Shown here in pieces: positions 35,553-47,724 of a DNA stretch of 47,939 nt. The notes under the pieces were generated by a model. That model had not been told where the DNA came from. It saw only the letters and a program-made list of their open reading frames with translations, and ran no database searches. Numbering within the stretch: the stretch's first letter is position 1; every line of letters starts with the position of its first letter. This stretch comes from Pseudomonadota bacterium. GTDB lineage: Bacteria; Pseudomonadota; Gammaproteobacteria; Burkholderiales; Burkholderiaceae_C. A program made the position numbers and the translations under genes. The DNA lies in contig JAUNTQ010000017.1 of assembly GCA_030538605.1 (NCBI GenBank), forward strand, positions 1-47,939, written 5' to 3'.

Positions 35553-36335
35553 GTGAGAATCGCCCTCGGCATCAGCTACCTCGGCACGCCCTACCAAGGC
35601 TGGCAAAGCCAACCCACCGGCCAGACCGTGCAAGACCGGCTGGAAAAAGCGCTGGCCGCCTTCACCACCACCCCCGTCGCCACCCTGTGCGCTGGCCGCA
35701 CAGATACGGGCGTGCACGGGCTGATGCAGGTCGTGCACTTTGACACCGCGCTTGAGCGAGAGCCTTTCTCCTGGGTGCGCGGCACCAACCGCTTTCTGCC
35801 GCCCGACATCGCCGTGCAATGGGCGTGTGAAGTGCCCGACGCCTTTCACGCCCGCGCCAGCGCCCTCGCCCGCCGCTACGCCTATGTGCTGCTCGAATCG
35901 CCCGTGCGCCCCAGCCTGGATGCGCACCGCGTGGGCTGGAGCTTTCGCCCGCTCGATGGCGATGCCATGCGGCAAGCCGCTGCGCACCTGATCGGCGAGC
36001 ACGACTTCAGCTCGTTTCGCGCCAGCGCCTGCCAGGCGATCTCGCCCGTCAAGGACCTGCGCCGCATCGCCATCACCCGGCGCGGCGCTTACTGGCGCTT
36101 CGACTTCGAGGCCAGCGCCTTCTTGCACCACATGATCCGCAACCTCATGGGCTGTCTCGTCGCCGTCGGCCAGGGCCAGCACCCGCCCGACTGGATGGCC
36201 GACGTGCTCGCCGCGCGCAGCCGCGACGCCGCCGCCCCCACGTTCTCGCCCGACGGGCTGTACTTTCTGGGCCCGCGCTACGCCGCGCACTGGGGCCTGC
36301 CCGAACACACCCCCGCCTTCGACTGGCTGCCATGA
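35553..36335 (+). CDS. truA: tRNA pseudouridine(38-40) synthase
   Basis: 260 aa from GTG 35553. The family begins [18 protein letters not shown], which fixes the start. GRTDTGVH near 48-55 has the catalytic Asp51. [16 protein letters not shown] and [17 protein letters not shown] are further TruA blocks. It modifies uridines 38-40 in the anticodon arm. Its stop overlaps the trpF start by four bases (ATGA), the usual arrangement in this order. Confidence 0.95.
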   Translation: MRIALGISYLGTPYQGWQSQPTGQTVQDRLEKALAAFTTTPVATLCAGRTDTGVHGLMQVVHFDTALEREPFSWVRGTNRFLPPDIAVQWACEVPDAFHARASALARRYAYVLLESPVRPSLDAHRVGWSFRPLDGDAMRQAAAHLIGEHDFSSFRASACQAISPVKDLRRIAITRRGAYWRFDFEASAFLHHMIRNLMGCLVAVGQGQHPPDWMADVLAARSRDAAAPTFSPDGLYFLGPRYAAHWGLPEHTPAFDWLP

Positions 36336-37033
36336 CACCTGCCACCCGCATCAAGATCTGCGGCCTGACCCGCGAGCAGGACGTGGACGCCGCCGTCAGC
36401 GCCGGGGCCGACGCCATCGGCTTCGTGCTCTACCCCAAAAGCCCGCGCTTCGTGCCCCCCGCACGCGCCGCCGAACTGGCCCGCCGCCTGCCCCCGCTGG
36501 TCACGCCCGTGCTGCTGTTCGTCAACGAATCCGCTTCAAATATAGAAGCTGCCAGCGCTTGTGTGCCGGGCGCTGTTCTGCAATTTCATGGCGATGAATC
36601 GCCCGACGCCTGCCGCGCCGCCGCACACGCCGCCAACCGCCCTTTTTGGCGCGCCGCGCGCATGCCCGCCGGGGCGGGCGCATCCTTCGACTTGATAAAA
36701 TTCGCCCAGCATTTCAACGCTGCCCAAGCCCTTTTGCTCGATGCCGACAGCCAGGGCTTTGGCGGCAGCGGAAAGACATTCGATTGGTCACAACTGCCTC
36801 CAAACGTCGCCGCTCACCTCGTCTTGTCTGGTGGGTTGACGCCTGCAAACGTGGGCGATGGCATCGCGGCCTTGCGCGGGCGGGGTTTGTCGCTCGCGGT
36901 TGACGTTTCCTCCGGCGTCGAAGCCAGCGGGCCTGACGGCAAGCCCCTCAAAGGCATCAAGGACGCCGACAAGATTCATGCGTTTGTGCGTGCCGTGCGT
37001 GCGGCAGACGCTCAATTTTCCATAGCAAAATGA
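36332..37033 (+). CDS. trpF: Phosphoribosylanthranilate isomerase
   Basis: 233 aa. [11 protein letters not shown] has the catalytic Cys10; [25 protein letters not shown] and [18 protein letters not shown] complete the TIM-barrel signatures, the last with the catalytic Asp. It performs the third step of tryptophan synthesis. It overlaps truA and trpB by four bases each. Codons 68-75 (TCAAATATAGAAGCTGCCAG) are AT-rich, with a rare ATA, unlike the rest of the gene. Confidence 0.96.
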   Translation: MTPATRIKICGLTREQDVDAAVSAGADAIGFVLYPKSPRFVPPARAAELARRLPPLVTPVLLFVNESASNIEAASACVPGAVLQFHGDESPDACRAAAHAANRPFWRAARMPAGAGASFDLIKFAQHFNAAQALLLDADSQGFGGSGKTFDWSQLPPNVAAHLVLSGGLTPANVGDGIAALRGRGLSLAVDVSSGVEASGPDGKPLKGIKDADKIHAFVRAVRAADAQFSIAK

Positions 37034-38295
37034 CCGATTACCAACAGCCCGATGCCAGCGGGCACTTTGGCCGCTACGGCGGCAGTTTCGTGAGCGAAAC
37101 ACTCACCTACGCCATCAACGAGCTGCGCGATGCGTATGCGAAGTACCAGCACGACCCCGACTTCCTGGCCGAATTCCACTACGAACTCGCCCACTACGTC
37201 GGCCGCCCCTCCCCCGTCTACCACGCCGCGCGCACCAGCCGCGAATTGGGCGGCGCGCAGATCTACTTGAAGCGCGAAGACCTCAACCACACCGGCGCGC
37301 ACAAGATCAACAACGTCATCGGCCAGGCCATGCTCGCGCGCCGCATGGGCAAGCCGCGCATCATTGCCGAGACCGGTGCGGGCCAGCACGGCGTGGCCAC
37401 GGCCACCATCTGCGCGCGCTACGGGCTGCAATGCGTGGTGTACATGGGCGCGGAAGACGTCAAGCGCCAGTCGCCCAACGTCTACCGCATGAAGCTGCTG
37501 GGCGCCACCGTGGTGCCCGTCGAATCGGGCAGCAAGACGCTGAAAGACGCGCTCAACGAAGCCATGCGCGACTGGGTGGCGAACGTGGACAACACCTTCT
37601 ACATCATCGGCACCGTGGCCGGCCCGCACCCCTACCCCATGATGGTGCGCGACTTCCAAAGCGTGATCGGCCAGGAATGCCTTGGGCAAATGCCCGACAT
37701 GCTGGCCGCGCAAAACATCGCGGCACAGCAGCCCGACGCCGTCATCGCCTGCGTGGGCGGCGGCAGCAACGCCATGGGCATCTTCCACCCCTACATCCCG
37801 TTTGAAAACACGCGCCTGATCGGCGTCGAAGCCGCAGGCGAAGGGCTGGACAGCGGCAAGCACTCCGCCAGCCTGCAGCGCGGCTCCAGCGGCGTGCTGC
37901 ACGGCAACCGCACCTACATCCTGCAAGACGCCCACGGCCAGATCACCGAAACGCACAGCATCAGCGCGGGCCTGGACTACCCCGGCGTCGGCCCCGAGCA
38001 CGCCTGGCTCAAAGACACGGGCCGCGCCGACTACGTGGGCGCCACCGACGCCGAGGCGCTGGCCGCCTTCCACCACCTGTGCCGCACCGAGGGCATCATC
38101 CCCGCGCTCGAATCCAGCCACGCCTTTGCCTACGCGATGAAGCTCGCACCCACCATGCGGCCCGACCAGTCCATCCTCGTCTGCCTCTCGGGCCGGGGCG
38201 ACAAGGACATCGGCACCGTGGCCGACCTCGACGGTGCCGACTTGTACGACCGCCCCTCCATGCGCGGCCACGTGGTGAAAGGGGCCAAGGCATGA
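37030..38295 (+). CDS. trpB: Tryptophan synthase beta subunit
   Basis: 421 aa. [15 protein letters not shown] places the PLP lysine at 92. [26 protein letters not shown] and the C-terminal [14 protein letters not shown] are standard. It joins indole, channelled from TrpA, with serine. It overlaps trpF and trpA by four bases at each end, so the three subunits are tightly coupled. Confidence 0.98.
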   Translation: MTDYQQPDASGHFGRYGGSFVSETLTYAINELRDAYAKYQHDPDFLAEFHYELAHYVGRPSPVYHAARTSRELGGAQIYLKREDLNHTGAHKINNVIGQAMLARRMGKPRIIAETGAGQHGVATATICARYGLQCVVYMGAEDVKRQSPNVYRMKLLGATVVPVESGSKTLKDALNEAMRDWVANVDNTFYIIGTVAGPHPYPMMVRDFQSVIGQECLGQMPDMLAAQNIAAQQPDAVIACVGGGSNAMGIFHPYIPFENTRLIGVEAAGEGLDSGKHSASLQRGSSGVLHGNRTYILQDAHGQITETHSISAGLDYPGVGPEHAWLKDTGRADYVGATDAEALAAFHHLCRTEGIIPALESSHAFAYAMKLAPTMRPDQSILVCLSGRGDKDIGTVADLDGADLYDRPSMRGHVVKGAKA

Positions 38296-39113
38296 ACCGC
38301 ATCGCCACCACCTTTGCCGCGCTCCAAGAAAAGAAGCGCCCCGCGCTGATCCCGTATGTCACGGCGGGCTTTCCCTACATCGACATCACCCCCGCGCTGA
38401 TGCACGGCATGGTCACCGCCGGTGCCGACGTGATCGAGCTGGGTGTGCCCTTTTCCGACCCCAGCGCCGACGGCCCCGTCATCCAGAAAGCCGGCGACCG
38501 CGCCCTGGCGCTGGGCGTGGGCCTGACGCAGGTGCTGGGCATGGTGCGCAGCTTCCGCGAAAAAGACCAGAAAACCCCGGTGGTGCTGATGGGCTACGCC
38601 AACCCGGTCGAGTGCTACGACCAGCAGCACGGCCAGAACGGCGATGAAAGCGCCTTCATCCGCGATGCCGCTGCCGCAGGTGTCGACGGCATGCTCATCG
38701 TCGATTACCCGCCCGAGGAATGTGCCGACTTCGCCGCCAAGCTCCGCGCCGCCGGCATCGACCTGATCTTTCTGCTGGCTCCCACCAGCACCGACGAACG
38801 CATGCGCCAGGTCGCCGAAGTTGCCAGCGGCTACGTGTATTACGTCTCGCTCAAGGGCGTCACCGGCTCGGGCGCACTCAACACATCGGAAGTCGAAGCC
38901 GCCCTGCCCCGCATCCGCCAGCATGTGCAGGTGCCCGTGGGCGTGGGCTTCGGCATCCGCGACGCCGCCACCGCCCAGGTCATTGGCCGCGTGGCCGACG
39001 CGGTGATTATCGGCAGCCGCCTGATTCAGCAAATAGAAAACCAGCCGCACGAGCGCGTGGTGGCCGCCGCCATCGACTTTCTGCGGCCCATCCGCGCGGC
39101 GCTGGATGCGTGA
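38292..39113 (+). CDS. trpA: Tryptophan synthase alpha subunit
   Basis: 273 aa from ATG 38292. Catalytic Glu49 and Asp60 lie in [23 protein letters not shown] near 100, LIVDYPPEE and [12 protein letters not shown] (phosphate loop) are present. It splits indole-glycerol phosphate and passes indole to TrpB. Overlaps trpB by four bases (ATGA). Confidence 0.98.
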   Translation: MNRIATTFAALQEKKRPALIPYVTAGFPYIDITPALMHGMVTAGADVIELGVPFSDPSADGPVIQKAGDRALALGVGLTQVLGMVRSFREKDQKTPVVLMGYANPVECYDQQHGQNGDESAFIRDAAAAGVDGMLIVDYPPEECADFAAKLRAAGIDLIFLLAPTSTDERMRQVAEVASGYVYYVSLKGVTGSGALNTSEVEAALPRIRQHVQVPVGVGFGIRDAATAQVIGRVADAVIIGSRLIQQIENQPHERVVAAAIDFLRPIRAALDA

Positions 39114-39138
39114 CAGGCTTGCCGATATGCTTGGCCGC

Positions 39139-39357
39139 ATGAACATTGCCGACCTGGACTACCGCAGCCTGCCCGTTGCCCAGCGCCTGCAACTTGTCGG
39201 CGACATCCGGGACAGCATTGCCACTGAAGCGCCCGATGCACTTGAGCCGTCCACCGCCGACAAGGCCGAATGGCACCGTCGGCTGGCAGCGCATGAGGCC
39301 GACCCTGGCAACGCCGTACCTTGGCCTACCTCCCCATCCGAAGGAAACACCCCATGA
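39139..39357 (+). CDS. Orphan addiction-module antitoxin-like small protein
   Basis: 72 aa from ATG 39139. [18 protein letters not shown] near 11-28 and [16 protein letters not shown] near 47-62 match the family of addiction-module components (pfam09720), normally followed by a RelE-type toxin. No toxin is here: the stop overlaps the accD start by four bases (ATGA). It lies 25 bp after trpA in the same run of genes. It may be a relic or a domesticated regulator; its coupling to accD is unusual. Confidence 0.82.
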   Translation: MNIADLDYRSLPVAQRLQLVGDIRDSIATEAPDALEPSTADKAEWHRRLAAHEADPGNAVPWPTSPSEGNTP

Positions 39358-40229
39358 GCTGGCTCGAAAAACTCCTCCCCCCGAAAATCCAACCCTCTGA
39401 AAGCGGCGAGCGCCGCCAGCAGATGCCCGAGGGGCTGTGGATGAAATGTCCGCAGTGCGATGCGGTGCTCTACAAGACCGATCTGGAAGGCAACCAGAAC
39501 GTCTGCCCGCAGTGCGAGCACCACCACCGCATCGGCGCGCGCGAGCGGCTGAACATGTTTCTCGACAACGAGGGCCGCTACGAAATCGGGCAAGAGGTGC
39601 TGCCCGTGGATGCGCTCAAGTTCAAGGACAGCCGCAAATACCCCGAGCGGCTGAAAGAGGCGCTGGAGGCCACGGGCGAGACCGATGCGCTGGTCGTCAT
39701 GGGCGGCGCGGTGCACACCCTGAGCGTGGTGGTGGCGGCGTTCGAGTTCGACTTCATGGGCGGCAGCATGGGCAGCGTGGTGGGCGAGCGCTTCGTGCGC
39801 GGCGTCGAAACCGCCGTCGAGCAGAAAGTACCCTTCATCTGTTTTACCGCCACCGGCGGCGCGCGCATGCAGGAAGGGCTGCTCAGCCTGATGCAGATGG
39901 CCAAGACCAACGCCGCCCTCACCCGGCTGGCGAAAAAAGGGCTGCCCTATATCAGCGTGCTGACCGACCCGACCATGGGCGGCGTGTCGGCCGGCTTTGC
40001 CTTCGTGGGCGACGTGGTCATTGCCGAGCCGAAGGCGCTGATCGGCTTTGCCGGCCCGCGCGTGATCGAGAACACCGTGCGCGTGAAGCTGCCCGAGGGC
40101 TTTCAGCGCGCCGAGTTTCTGCAAACCAAGGGCGCGGTCGATTTCATCTGCGACCGGCGCCAGCTGCGCGAGAAGATCGCCAACGTACTCGCCATGCTGC
40201 AACGCCAGCCCGCCGACGCGGTGCAGTGA
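39354..40229 (+). CDS. accD: Acetyl-CoA carboxylase carboxyltransferase beta subunit
   Basis: 291 aa from ATG 39354, with AAGGAA upstream. Cys32, Cys35, Cys51 and Cys54 make the N-terminal zinc ribbon ([18 protein letters not shown] and VCPQCEHHH). The crotonase-type domain has [20 protein letters not shown] and [16 protein letters not shown]. It forms malonyl-CoA together with AccA. In many relatives folC follows; here a palindromic repeat and a convergent GAF gene do, so synteny breaks at this point. Confidence 0.97.
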   Translation: MSWLEKLLPPKIQPSESGERRQQMPEGLWMKCPQCDAVLYKTDLEGNQNVCPQCEHHHRIGARERLNMFLDNEGRYEIGQEVLPVDALKFKDSRKYPERLKEALEATGETDALVVMGGAVHTLSVVVAAFEFDFMGGSMGSVVGERFVRGVETAVEQKVPFICFTATGGARMQEGLLSLMQMAKTNAALTRLAKKGLPYISVLTDPTMGGVSAGFAFVGDVVIAEPKALIGFAGPRVIENTVRVKLPEGFQRAEFLQTKGAVDFICDRRQLREKIANVLAMLQRQPADAVQ

Positions 40230-40310
40230 AACCAGCCCGCGCAGGCCGCCAGGCCTTGCGGTGGCGGATGGGTGCCATGCACTGCATGGTCATGCGTCAA
40301 ACAAAAATAA

Positions 40311-40392
40311 GTGAGCTGCTTGCGCAGGCTATTCAACATTTTCAGATATATATCTATCTGAATTCATTGAATAACCTGCGCAAGCAGCTCAC
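40311..40392. repeat. AGCTGCTTGCG palindrome, copy 7
   Basis: GTGAGCTGCTTGCGCAGG pairs perfectly with CCTGCGCAAGCAGCTCAC. CTATTCAA pairs with TTGAATAA, and CAGATA with TATCTG at the tip. Flanked by AAAAATAA and TTTTC. It lies in the convergent gap between accD and the GAF gene. Confidence 0.96.
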
Positions 40393-40461
40393 TTTTCATT
40401 TTTTCTGGATCACGCCAGTGCCGCCCGTTTTCAGGGCAGCGGCAGGTGCCGCCTTGGTGCA

Positions 40462-41169
40462 TCAGTGCGCCATGGGCGACAACTGCAAGCCGGGGTCGGA
40501 TGATGGGGGCGAGCGCTGTTGCAGCAGTTGCGCGACGTGGCGCGCCAGGGTGCGCAGGGCATGGCGCTGCGCGGGGTTGATGTCGCGCGCGTGGGTGTCG
40601 GCCACGCACACGGTGCCCAGCGCCAGGCCATCGTCCAGCACGATGGGCGCGCCAGCGTAAAAGCGCAGATGCGGGTCGTCCAGCACCAGCGGGCTGCCTG
40701 ACACGCGCGCGTCGGTGAGCGCGTTGTGCACCACCGTCAACTCGCCGGGATGGGCAACGGCGTGCTGGCAGAAGGACACCTCCAGCGGGGTGCAGTCCAG
40801 CGCCATGCCCACGCGCGCCTGAAACCACTGGGTGCCCTCGTCCAGCAGCGAGACCAGCGCAATCGGGGTGTCGCAGACCTGGGCTGCCATGTGGGCGATG
40901 AGTTGATAGGCCTCGTCGCCCTGGTGGCGCAGCGCGTCCAGCCGCGCCAGCGCCAGGGTGCGCAGCAGCGCCTGGTGGTCAGGGGCGGGATCCGGCGCCT
41001 CCAGCGGCTGCGCCTGTGCCTTAGTAGAGGGCGTGCCCGGCAGGGGCATGGACACCTTGGTGGCTGCCGCGCCCAGGCGCAGCACCTGGGCGTCCAGCGC
41101 CTGTTCGCGCGGCACACGGCCAGCACCGCCCCGCTGCCGGGATGTCCATTGACGAAAGAACCAGATCAT
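40462..41169 (-). CDS. GAF domain protein
   Basis: 235 aa from ATG 41169; ATG 41049 is an alternative. No strong ribosome site is seen for either. The region from about 80 to 220 is a GAF domain: ALVSLLDEGTQWFQARVGMAL, VSFCQHAVAHPGELTVV, PHLRFYAGAPIVLDDGLALG. The FCQHAV and FYAGAP blocks are like those of stand-alone GAF and GAF-GGDEF signalling proteins. No output domain is attached. Ligand and partner are unknown. The 170-base upstream region is AT-rich next to the start. Confidence 0.85.
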   Translation of the reverse strand: MIWFFRQWTSRQRGGAGRVPREQALDAQVLRLGAAATKVSMPLPGTPSTKAQAQPLEAPDPAPDHQALLRTLALARLDALRHQGDEAYQLIAHMAAQVCDTPIALVSLLDEGTQWFQARVGMALDCTPLEVSFCQHAVAHPGELTVVHNALTDARVSGSPLVLDDPHLRFYAGAPIVLDDGLALGTVCVADTHARDINPAQRHALRTLARHVAQLLQQRSPPSSDPGLQLSPMAH

Positions 41170-41339
41170 TATTTGAATATTTTTTGCTTAACTTTTTTGA
41201 AAATGAGCACGGAAAATACCACAAATCCCTGACGCGCCCGTAACCCTTGGGTGTATTCAATTTCTTTTGCCGTGCGATAAGCACGCGGCTGGCAAATGGT
41301 CTTGCCATCGCCGTCGGGCCGGGTGCTGGCAGGCGCGGC

Positions 41340-42857
<1,518 letters not shown>

Positions 42858-42926
42858 TTCGGGTACCCACTCCTTTGTTCGTCCGGTTGGCAAAAGACCC
42901 GCCCCCCGGCGCTGCGCGCCCAGGGG

Positions 42927-44000
42927 TCAGGGCAAGGGAATCAGGATACGGAAATCCGTCTTCCCGGGCTGGCTGTGCAGCTCGATCAGGCCGTGGTGCT
43001 GTTGCACGAAGGTTTGCGCCAGCGTCAGCCCCAGGCCGGTGCCGCCGCCACGCCCCGACACGAGCGGGGCGAACACGCGGTCCTTGATCTCGTCGGGCAC
43101 GCCCGGCCCGTTGTCGATGACATGCAATTGCAGTGCCAGGCGGTAGCGCTGCCCGCCGAAGGTGACTTGCCTGAGCACGCGCGTGCGCAGGACGATTTCG
43201 GCGTCGCCCTGGGCGATGCGCGGCTCCAGCGCCTGCGCGGCGTTGTGCGCGATGTTGAGCACGGCCTGGATGAGCTGCTCGCGGTCGCCGCGGAAGTCGG
43301 GCAGCGAGGTGTCGTAGTCGCGCACCACGGCCAGCCCCTTGGGAAACTCGGCCAGGATGAGCGCCCTCACCCGCTCGCAGACTTCGTGGATGTTCATCTC
43401 GGCCACCACCTGCGGGTGGCGGTGCGGCGCCAGCAGGCGATCGACCAGCGCTTGCAGGCGGTCGGCCTCGCGGATGATGACCTGCGTGTACTCGCGCAGC
43501 GAGTCGTCGGCCAGCTCCATTTCGAGCAGCTGCGCCGCGCCGCGGATGCCGCCCAGCGGGTTTTTCACCTCGTGCGCGAGGTTGCGAAACAGCGCCTTGT
43601 TGGCACGCGCCTCGGTGGCGATGCGCTCTTCGCGCGCCTGCCGCGCGTGCTGCGCCAGCGGCAGCAGCTCGACGATGGTCTCGCCGGGCGTGGGCGTTTG
43701 CGCCACGATGGCATGCACCGGCAGCAGCTCGCCGCCGTGGCGCTGCAACTGCGCGTCGTAACGCAGCGCGGCAAAGGCGTTGCCGCGCACGCCCTCCAGC
43801 GCATGCACGAGCGTGGCCGCGTCGGGGAAATAGGTGCGCAGCGGCGTGCCCTCGATGCTGCGCCAGGACAGGCCCACGGCGTCTTCCAGCGCGCCGTTGG
43901 CAAACGTCACCACGCCTTCGTCATCGACCACCGCCACCAGCGTGGGCAGCAGGTCAAACGCCTGAAAGCGCGCGGGATGGGGGCGATGGGCTGAGGGCAT
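42927..44000 (-). CDS. ntrB: Nitrogen sensor kinase NtrB (GlnL)
   Basis: 357 aa from ATG 44000. An N-terminal PAS-like domain (about 10-125) is followed by the phosphorylated His143 in LAHEVKNPLGG, the N box NIAHNAAQAL and the G2 box GGGTGLGLTLAQT. It is a cytoplasmic kinase/phosphatase governed by PII that phosphorylates NtrC. The gene order glnA, one extra gene, ntrB, ntrC is near-classical. A palindromic repeat lies 43 bp upstream of the start. Confidence 0.97.
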   Translation of the reverse strand: MPSAHRPHPARFQAFDLLPTLVAVVDDEGVVTFANGALEDAVGLSWRSIEGTPLRTYFPDAATLVHALEGVRGNAFAALRYDAQLQRHGGELLPVHAIVAQTPTPGETIVELLPLAQHARQAREERIATEARANKALFRNLAHEVKNPLGGIRGAAQLLEMELADDSLREYTQVIIREADRLQALVDRLLAPHRHPQVVAEMNIHEVCERVRALILAEFPKGLAVVRDYDTSLPDFRGDREQLIQAVLNIAHNAAQALEPRIAQGDAEIVLRTRVLRQVTFGGQRYRLALQLHVIDNGPGVPDEIKDRVFAPLVSGRGGGTGLGLTLAQTFVQQHHGLIELHSQPGKTDFRILIPLP

Positions 44001-44042
44001 GGAACAGATGCACTGCACCGTCAAAGGTGCTTTGGTGAAAAA

Positions 44043-44122
44043 TATAGCTGCTTGCGCATGTTAATAGGCATTTTCATAATCAAAACAACATGAAAACGCT
44101 TATAAACGTGCGCAAGCAGCTA
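44043..44122. repeat. AGCTGCTTGCG palindrome, copy 8
   Basis: TATAGCTGCTTGCGCATG faces CGTGCGCAAGCAGCTA; inner GGCATTTTCAT faces ATGAAAACGC. It lies between ntrB and the periplasmic protein gene. Confidence 0.92.
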
Positions 44123-44263
44123 CTGTTTTATTTGGAACGCCATCCACAAACCGACGGAGGTTCAGGCTGCCTGCCCATTCCCCCGCTGGGGGCTTGTGTA
44201 TGCACACATCTCGCTTTGCGTTGCACGAGCGATTTTTCCGACACCCTGAACAGGCCACCGCCT
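44123..44263. other. Repeat-flanked gap, no gene seen
   Basis: Part of the 459-base gap upstream of ntrB. It lies between the palindrome and the next repeat. I see no gene, hairpin with T-run, or clear promoter in it. Confidence 0.5.
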
Positions 44264-44348
44264 CGTAGGCTGGGTAGCGCCGAAGGCGAAACCCAGCGTT
44301 CTCGCGAACCGGGTTGCTGGGTTTCGCTTTCGCTCTACCCAGCCTACG
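44264..44348. repeat. GTAGGCTGGGTAGAGC inverted repeat, copy 2
   Basis: CGTAGGCTGGGTAGCGCCGA and CGCTCTACCCAGCCTACG are complementary, with a second pair AAACCCAGC / GCTGGGTTTCG inside. Same family as 7278-7353 and 47864-47939. Confidence 0.88.
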
Positions 44349-44395
44349 AAGATGTGTGCCTGCACAGGCCGCTGGGTAGGGGAGCAAGAAGCTTC

Positions 44396-44455
44396 TGGTT
44401 TTTCTTTTTCGCGTCCTTCGCGTATCTTTCGCGCCCTTCGCGTCCGCGCAGTTCG
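44396..44455. repeat. Short degenerate repeat CGCGTCCTTCGCG
   Basis: Tandem-like units CGCGTCCTTCGCG, TATCTTTCGCGCCCTTCGCG and TCCGCG just beyond the stop of the periplasmic protein gene. It resembles single arms of the CTCTGCG-type repeats, but the match is loose. Confidence 0.5.
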
Positions 44456-44459
44456 GCCT

Positions 44460-44984
44460 TCAACGCAGCCGGTTGAGCTCGCGCCGGATGCCGTCGATGT
44501 CGGCCTGGTTGCGGTCGATGCTGGCTTTCATCTCGGCCACGCGGTCGAGGTAGCGCTGGTAGTTGCGCTCGTTGCCCTGGCGCTCGGGCTCGCCGTTGTT
44601 GTAGTCCTTGAGCAGCTCGGCCTGGCGGCCTTCGGCGCGTTGCAGCTCTTGCTCCAGGATGGCGCGCGCGTCGGAGTCGCGCGCGCTTTGCTCGGGCGTG
44701 TTCACGCGCGGTGCGGCAGCGGGTGTGCCGGCGGGGCGCGGGGCGGCGGCGCTGCGGTTGGGAGCCGGGGCGGGCGCAGCGGCGGCGGCGGGGGCGGTGC
44801 CGCGCACCACGGTCACGTTGCCGCCTTCGACCAGCTTGCAGTCCTTGCGGCCCTTGATCTGGTTGGTGTATTCGTTGCCGCAGCGGTAGATGCGCTCTTG
44901 CGCGGCGGCGGGCATGGCGGCGCTGGCCAGCAGGCTGGCGGCCAGGGCGAGGCAGGGGGGCAGCAGGCGTGCGGTGGGGGTCAT
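44460..44984 (-). CDS. Periplasmic protein of unknown function with coiled coil, between glnA and ntrB
   Basis: 174 aa from ATG 44984. The signal peptide ends AAAQ (about 29). A short conserved-looking segment RIYRCGNEYTNQIKGRKDC has two cysteines (likely a disulfide), then an Ala/Pro linker, then a charged helical part (about 100-174) that can form a coiled coil. I recognise it only as a small exported protein seen beside glnA in related bacteria. It is likely read with glnA, though a terminator lies between them. Confidence 0.8.
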   Translation of the reverse strand: MTPTARLLPPCLALAASLLASAAMPAAAQERIYRCGNEYTNQIKGRKDCKLVEGGNVTVVRGTAPAAAAAPAPAPNRSAAAPRPAGTPAAAPRVNTPEQSARDSDARAILEQELQRAEGRQAELLKDYNNGEPERQGNERNYQRYLDRVAEMKASIDRNQADIDGIRRELNRLR

Positions 44985-45103
44985 GTGCGGGGTGCTCCAA
45001 GCGCGCGCCGGGGAACGGAAAAACCGGCGCGGGGGTGGGCCAAAACGGCAAGTATCGGCCATGTAGACCGCCCGCACCACCCTGCGTTCCCCGCCCGGTA
45101 TGT

Positions 45104-45129
45104 AAAAAGGCGGCACCGGGCCGCCTTTT
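45104..45129 (-). terminator. Intrinsic terminator after glnA
   Basis: AAAAGGCGGC and GCCGCCTTTT form a 10-bp stem around ACCGG, 40 bases beyond the glnA stop. It probably limits read-through from glnA into the downstream genes. Confidence 0.85.
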
Positions 45130-45168
45130 CGTGCAATCGTTGTGATACTGCCTAATGAAGGCCCTGCA

Positions 45169-46584
<1,416 letters not shown>

Positions 46585-46636
46585 TGCGGGGTTCTCCTAA
46601 GGGGGGGGGTCAAACAAAGCGGGTCGGGGGTGGAAT

Positions 46637-46652
46637 TGCAGCATCCGTGCCA
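46637..46652 (-). promoter_or_regulatory. Sigma-54 promoter of glnA
   Basis: On the minus strand TGGCACGGATGCTGCA fits TGGCAC-N5-TTGCA with one mismatch; the essential GG and GC are ten bases apart. The start of transcription would be near 46626, about 42 bases before the glnA ATG. Confidence 0.82.
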
Positions 46653-46689
46653 GCAAAGGGCGATTGTGCCAATAGCGGGGAGCCAGAGA

Positions 46690-46815
46690 GAACAGTCGGA
46701 CGCAGAGGACGCAGAGGACGCAAAGGTTTCGCAGAGAGCGCAGAAAGCAAACCAGAACAATCTGGGCTGTTCTTTTGCGTTCTCTGCGTGACTTCTGCGT
46801 TTTCTGCGTCCGGTT
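46690..46815. repeat. CTCTGCG-type repeat, copy 2, between glnA promoter and enhancer
   Basis: Left part GGACGCAGAGGACGCAGAGG..., right part GCGTTCTCTGCGTGACTTCT and GCGTTTTCTGCGTCC face each other around CCAGAACAATCTGGGC. Same family as 13777-13870, more decayed. Confidence 0.75.
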
Positions 46816-46828
46816 TTTCGGCTTTTGA

Positions 46829-46845
46829 TGCCCCACTTTGGGGCA
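46829..46845. promoter_or_regulatory. NtrC-like box 1 upstream of glnA
   Basis: TGCCCCACTTTGGGGCA is a perfect palindrome and matches TGCACCA-N3-TGGTGCA in 12 of 14 positions, the changes being symmetrical. Its centre is about 190 bases upstream of the sigma-54 promoter. Confidence 0.6.
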
Positions 46846-46856
46846 TTGCCACCGGT

Positions 46857-46873
46857 CGCACCAAGCTGGTGAA
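46857..46873. promoter_or_regulatory. NtrC-like box 2 upstream of glnA
   Basis: CGCACCAAGCTGGTGAA matches TGCACCA-N3-TGGTGCA in 12 of 14 positions. It lies 28 bases from box 1, centre to centre, and ends one base before the stop of the neighbouring gene. Confidence 0.6.
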
Positions 46874-46874
46874 T

Positions 46875-47696
46875 TCAAGGCCGCACCATCTCGGGGCCAT
46901 AGCGCAGCCCGAAGGGCAGCAGCCAGGCGCGCAGATCGGCATAGGCGGCGGGCACGGCGGCGGGCGCGCCTTTGACGCCCAGCTCGATGTGGGCACCGTG
47001 CACCGGGTGGTCCACGCTGGGCAGGCTGAACACCTTCACGCCGGGGTGGGCCGCTTCCACGCGCTCCATCACGGGGGTCAGCGCCGCTTCCATCGCGCCG
47101 TAGATCACCACCGACTGCTCCACCCAGGCGTTCTGGCCAAAGCAGTGCGCCCAGTCGGTGTCCAGCGCCCAGGCCATCATGGGCCAGGCCATCACCGGAA
47201 AGCCGGGGGTGAAATACACCGTGCCGCCGCCCTCGCCTGCCAGCGCAAAGCCGGGAATCTTGTTGTAGGGGTTGGGCACGATGCGCGCGCCCTGCGGAAA
47301 CACGCCCATGTTCAGCCGGTGCTGGTTGTCGGGGCGATCGGGCTGATACGCCTCGCCTTTTTCGCGCGCCACGTCCTGCATGCGCTCGTCGATCAGGCGC
47401 GCCGCCTCGGGGTGCAGCACCAGCGGCACGCCCAGCGCGGCGGCGGCGCATTGGCGCGTGTGGTCGTCGGGCGTGGCGCCGATGCCGCCGGTGCTGAACA
47501 CCACGTCGCCGCTGGCGAAGGCGCGTTTGAGCGTGGCCGTGATGCGCGCGGGGTCATCGCCCACGTACTCGGCCCAGGCCAGCGACAGGCCGCGCTCGGC
47601 CAGCAGCTCGATGCACTTGGGCAGGTGCTTGTCGGCGCGTTTGCCACTGAGAATTTCGTCGCCGATGACGATGAGGCCGAAGGTGGGTGGGGTCAT
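46875..47696 (-). CDS. CinA-N/MoaB-like molybdopterin-binding domain protein
   Basis: 273 aa from ATG 47696. The N-terminal MoCF-binding fold is shown by FGLIVIGDEILSGKRADKH at 6-24 and STGGIGATPDDHTRQCAAAA near 68-87, then VPNPYNKIPGF and VYFTPGFPVMAW. It resembles the first domain of CinA without the C-terminal amidase. Such proteins have been annotated as competence/damage-inducible protein A; their substrate is uncertain. It lies upstream of glnA on the same strand, and the glnA enhancer begins right at its stop. Confidence 0.9.
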   Translation of the reverse strand: MTPPTFGLIVIGDEILSGKRADKHLPKCIELLAERGLSLAWAEYVGDDPARITATLKRAFASGDVVFSTGGIGATPDDHTRQCAAAALGVPLVLHPEAARLIDERMQDVAREKGEAYQPDRPDNQHRLNMGVFPQGARIVPNPYNKIPGFALAGEGGGTVYFTPGFPVMAWPMMAWALDTDWAHCFGQNAWVEQSVVIYGAMEAALTPVMERVEAAHPGVKVFSLPSVDHPVHGAHIELGVKGAPAAVPAAYADLRAWLLPFGLRYGPEMVRP

Positions 47697-47724
47697 GGTG
47701 GTGGCAATGGTTTCTGAAAAAAGA

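Noticed and set aside
33786-36338. 850-codon minus frame across fimV and truA
   Set aside because: Low-complexity shadow of two clear plus-strand genes.
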